Positions 10,198 to 12,450 of a stretch of 12,450 bases of DNA are shown here, one piece after another. The position numbers and the translations under genes were made by a program. The stretch is from Neocallimastix lanati (nom. inval.). Its lineage: Eukaryota > Neocallimastigomycota > Neocallimastigomycetes > Neocallimastigales > Neocallimastigaceae. The DNA lies in the NCBI GenBank assembly GCA_016946835.1, contig JACVTC010000671.1, positions 1 to 12,450 of the forward strand, in the 5' to 3' direction. The notes beneath the pieces were generated by a model. It was not told where the DNA came from, searched no databases, and was given only the letters and a program-made list of their open reading frames with translations. Each line of letters starts with the position of its first letter. Positions within the stretch are counted from its first letter, which is position 1.

Positions 10198-10235
10198 TAG
10201 TATAGATTGGAATATCACCAAAAACTGGAGATTGG
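10198..10235. other. junction between fungal CBM18 remnant and viral RPB2 remnant
   Basis: To the left the minus strand encodes a CBM18 Ser/Thr linker. To the right the plus strand encodes RPB2 (homology begins by IGSILLEEMMPR, near 10231). An in-frame TAG at 10198-10200 bounds the RPB2 frame. Both genes lack their 5' ends exactly here, so the two sequences were joined by a break rather than evolving side by side. The exact base cannot be fixed by eye. Confidence 0.6.
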
Positions 10236-10887
10236 TTCGATATTACTAGAAGAAATGATGCCAAGAACAAAATATGGTGTAATTCCTGATATCATTGTAA
10301 ATCCACATGCTTTTCCTTCAAGAATGACGGTAGGTCATTTAATTGAAATGTATGTTGGTAAATGTATGATTATGGATCCACAAAGATTTGGAACGTATTT
10401 TGATGCTTCTATAGAAAGCGAAGATTTACGTTCGTTTGAATCCAAATTCTTTGAAAGTGATATTCCAATATTAGAAGAGATGGTCGATCCAATTTCCGGT
10501 AAATCTATTGGAAATGCATTTGTTGGAGTTTGTTACTACACTGCTTTACAACATCAAGTTCAAGAAAAAATGTTTTATCGTACCACAGGAAATGTTAATT
10601 CTATTAGTAAACAACCTACTGAAGGAAAATCTCGTAATGGTGGATTAAGAATTGGTGAAATGGAAAAGGATGCCTTAGTAGCACATGGTACTAATGCTAT
10701 AATACAAGATATGTTTAAAAATAATACCGATGCTATAGATATTCGATATTGTGAAATATGTCATTCTGTAAATACTTTAAGCACTTGCTTTAATACACCA
10801 ACTACTATTTTAAACGTTTCAAATAGTTTTAATATTATGAATTCTTATTTAGATTCAATTGGAGTACGTGCTTCAATTTATGAATAA
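10207..10887 (+). pseudogene. DNA-directed RNA polymerase subunit 2 (RPB2), C-terminal fragment, NCLDV-like
   Basis: RPB2 is the second-largest subunit of multi-subunit RNA polymerase. This piece covers only its last ~220 residues; RPB2 proteins normally run to about 1100-1250. Recognisable blocks are IPDIIVNPHAFPSRMTVG (26-43) in the hybrid-binding region, EGKSRNGGLRIGEMEKDAL (139-157) at the start of the clamp, and a zinc-clamp remnant with Cys182, Cys185 and Cys194 but no fourth Cys. The C-terminus looks natural. The catalytic and most hybrid-binding parts are absent. The frame opens at TTG after TAG (10198), and the first ATG (10255) is inside conserved sequence, so there is no genuine start. 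The sequence departs from a normal fungal Pol II subunit in its clamp and fits the viral branch better by my reading. Its neighbour is a D5-type helicase. It cannot act as a polymerase subunit alone. Confidence 0.8.
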
Positions 10888-11724
10888 AATAATATAAAAA
10901 GAAAAAAAAATATAATTCAATTAAATAATTATAAAAAAAATTATAAATACATTTGTAAATTTAATATAAATAAAAAATTATTATATAATATTATATTAAA
11001 TAAAAAAAAATATTAATAAATAAAATTTTAAAAAAAATAGTTGAATAATATATATCATTACTTATATAAAAATAATTTTTAAAATCAATTTTTATTTTAT
11101 TAAAATTAAATGTGTATGAATTTGAATTTAAATATTTTTACTTTATTTTTATTATTGATTCGTAATTTTAGTAATTTATATTTTTTTAAAATTTTAAAAA
11201 ATAAACTTAGTAAAACTTGATGTAAAACATTAAATGAATGATTTAATCAATATTAATATTTATATAAGAAATATGAAATAGAAATAAATAAAATTAAATA
11301 TACTATTAAAATTGTATTATATAAATATAATAATTTAATAATTTTTTCAGTAATAAAAACTTTTAATGAAAAGAACAATTTTACAAATATCATTTAATAG
11401 AATAATAAATATCATTGAATAAAATTATTATATTTCATTATATAAAATAAAATAAAATATTTATATTACCATTTTTAATAAAATAACTATACTAATTATA
11501 AATTTTTTAAATTTTTTAAAACTATTTTTATAATAATTAATAAAATAATAATTTTTAACAATATATTCTTAAATTATAAATAAATATAAATATAATTATA
11601 TAATTTTTTTTCCTTGTTTAAATTTATATATAAAATAAATATATGCAAATATTAGTTTAAATTATATATATTAAAGGAATGAAAGAAATTAACATTATCA
11701 TCTATTATTTTATTTTTAATATAA
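10888..11724. other. A/T-rich spacer between convergent viral gene remnants
   Basis: This 837-base stretch lies between the RPB2 stop and the downstream end of the helicase frame. Composition drops sharply to almost pure A/T. No supported coding frame, RNA gene or conserved viral segment is visible on either strand. A short perfect palindrome (10983-10996) is of the kind expected by chance here. Confidence 0.5.
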
Positions 11725-11874
11725 TTAAATAAATCTGTATCCAATAATGGATTCAACGGTTTTCTTAGAATCCGAATCCGAATTTGAGGATAAATTTTTG
11801 ATACGAATACTATATTTAATTAAATCCATACGAAAATCTTCCAAACTATAAAATACGGAACGAGTGGATACGTA
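11725..11874 (-). pseudogene. helicase C-terminal extension beyond the in-frame stop
   Basis: After the TAA at 11877-11875 the same frame stays open for 49 codons to a second TAA at 11727-11725. The segment has mixed, protein-like composition (Arg, Asp, Ser, Glu, aromatic residues) and more G+C than the spacer beyond it. D5-type helicases commonly continue past the point where this frame stops, so this is probably the original C-terminus, cut off by a nonsense change. Confidence 0.5.
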
Positions 11875-12450
11875 TTACTTAAACCAATTCTTATAAACGG
11901 TGTAAAGTTCATCAATTGGAATAGCATGATTGTCATTTTTATCAACAATATTCTTTTCCAAAAATCTAGCAATATGGTCACTACGCATAATAAAACTTTT
12001 GGTTGCATTAACCACAGATTCAGGAATTTCTAGGGAGGTGTAATCCTCTTGATAATTTTCAATAAGTAAATGTATTAAAGCTTCAGCATAACCTTGAACT
12101 CGAGAACCTTGCCATCTTGTATTAGCTCTTTTTATTGAAGGGTTATTGATATTTTGAGTTGAAGATAAGACAGATATATTCATCTTATTTATGAATCGTT
12201 GGGTGAAAGGGATAACAAGAATACGATCAATCAAAGCATTATCTAAGTTAGATATTGTCAATTTGTCATTTGTATTAATAATGGGTAGTAAATCAACAGA
12301 TACTGCTTGAACATCCTTATACAAGGTTCGGGTTTTAATAAAGCCTACATTACCGGTTATAGCTTTAGTATCACCTGTAATAGCAATACTACGAGCATCT
12401 GGTTCTTCACATATGGCCACTCTTGCACAATTAAGATCTACCATTTGTGG
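11875..12450 (-). pseudogene. D5-like superfamily 3 helicase (primase-helicase), C-terminal part, NCLDV-like, partial
   Basis: The frame enters from beyond the window edge, so the Met at 12444 is internal, with Pro-Gln codons before it. Counting from that Met, the visible motifs are a Walker B-type strand RVAICEEPD (8-16), the B' segment KAITGNVGFIKTRTLY (27-42), a motif C region with PIINTND (54-60), and IDRILVIPF (72-80) holding the likely Arg finger. A helical C-terminal domain follows, with SDHIARFLEKN and a final LYTVYKNWFK. This set is diagnostic of D5-family helicases, which unwind DNA at replication forks of NCLDV, other DNA viruses and some plasmids. The Walker A motif and primase domain would lie outside. 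The frame ends early at TAA (11877-11875), with coding-like sequence continuing after it. Coding G+C is far above the adjacent spacer. It is convergent with the RPB2 remnant. Confidence 0.8.

Larger units (their letters stand above)
9776..10270 (-). pseudogene. double-CBM18 chitin-binding protein remnant, 5' truncated, in-frame stop
   Basis: Read on the minus strand: a Ser/Thr-rich linker (about 10210-10037, NLTSTTIISINDNITTK-type), a complete CBM18 domain (10036-9914), an in-frame TAA (9904-9902), then a second complete CBM18 domain (9895-9782) ending at TGA (9778-9776). Each domain has eight Cys in hevein order, CC-S-K-x-G-x-CG core included. CBM18 binds chitin or GlcNAc oligomers. In anaerobic fungi such domains occur on secreted chitin-active or wall proteins. 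The frame has no ATG before codon 51 (ATG at 10120), the codon at 10270 is TTG, and everything upstream of about 10210 is antisense to the RPB2 fragment. The true signal peptide and any catalytic domain are therefore missing. It is a decayed C-terminal piece of a larger gene, unless the junction is an assembly join. Confidence 0.75.

Noticed and set aside
10983-10996. Perfect palindrome ATATAATATTATAT in the spacer
   Set aside because: An A/T-only palindrome of this length is expected by chance in near-pure A/T sequence.
9902-11877. Alternative genetic code in which TAA is a sense codon, as two genes (CBM18, helicase) read on past TAA
   Set aside because: TAA is used as the final stop of the 1652-codon gene, the RPB2 fragment and the Cys-rich gene, and the 5-kb frame contains none internally. 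Decay or sequence error is simpler.
11820-12008. Minus-strand open frame of 62 codons overlapping the helicase
   Set aside because: It is an out-of-frame shadow of the helicase region without any recognisable motif.
1-12450. Mitochondrial or bacterial origin because of the very low G+C
   Set aside because: Secreted proteins with Asn runs, a GPI-type tail, CBM18 pairs and fungal intron-like signals point to a nuclear eukaryotic genome. No organelle genes, operons or ribosome-binding sites are seen.

Overview
The window looks like nuclear DNA of a very AT-rich eukaryote, most likely an anaerobic gut fungus (Neocallimastigomycota). The reasons are intergenic DNA that is almost pure A/T, genes whose proteins are rich in Asn, Lys and Ile with long Asn runs, secreted Cys-rich proteins, and paired chitin-binding (CBM18) domains of the type common in these fungi. 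The assignment is inference, because no rRNA or other marker gene is present.

Left part (1-8600), fungal-looking. A 1652-residue secreted protein of unknown function fills 508-5466 on the minus strand. It consists of two diverged copies of a roughly 500-residue module separated by a charged, probably coiled-coil middle and a 23-Asn run. Behind it (5638-7081, minus) lies a gene of unknown function split into two overlapping reading frames around an intron-like segment that does not splice in phase. Divergent from it, across an 814-base A/T spacer, is a plus-strand gene (7896-8595) for a small Cys-rich, probably GPI-anchored surface protein. Its signal-peptide exon and body are in different frames.

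Middle (8596-10210). About 1.2 kb of A/T DNA carries several hairpins and inverted repeats. A minus-strand remnant of a chitin-binding gene follows: two complete 8-Cys CBM18 domains separated by an in-frame TAA, with no ATG and no native signal peptide.

Right part (about 10210-12450), viral-looking. Composition jumps to about one third G+C in the coding blocks. A plus-strand fragment encodes only the last ~220 residues of the second-largest RNA polymerase subunit (RPB2), and a minus-strand fragment encodes the C-terminal half of a D5-type superfamily 3 helicase. Both are core genes of nucleocytoplasmic large DNA viruses (NCLDV), so this appears to be the edge of a decayed endogenous giant-virus insertion. 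The CBM18 gene and the RPB2 gene each lose their 5' part at the same place near 10210, which marks a recombination or integration junction, or an assembly join. The helicase frame is interrupted by a TAA at 11875 but stays open for 49 more codons.

No pathway links the genes. The common theme is decay: four of the five gene loci that can be judged contain a frameshift, nonsense codon or truncation, and only the 5-kb secreted-protein gene is intact.
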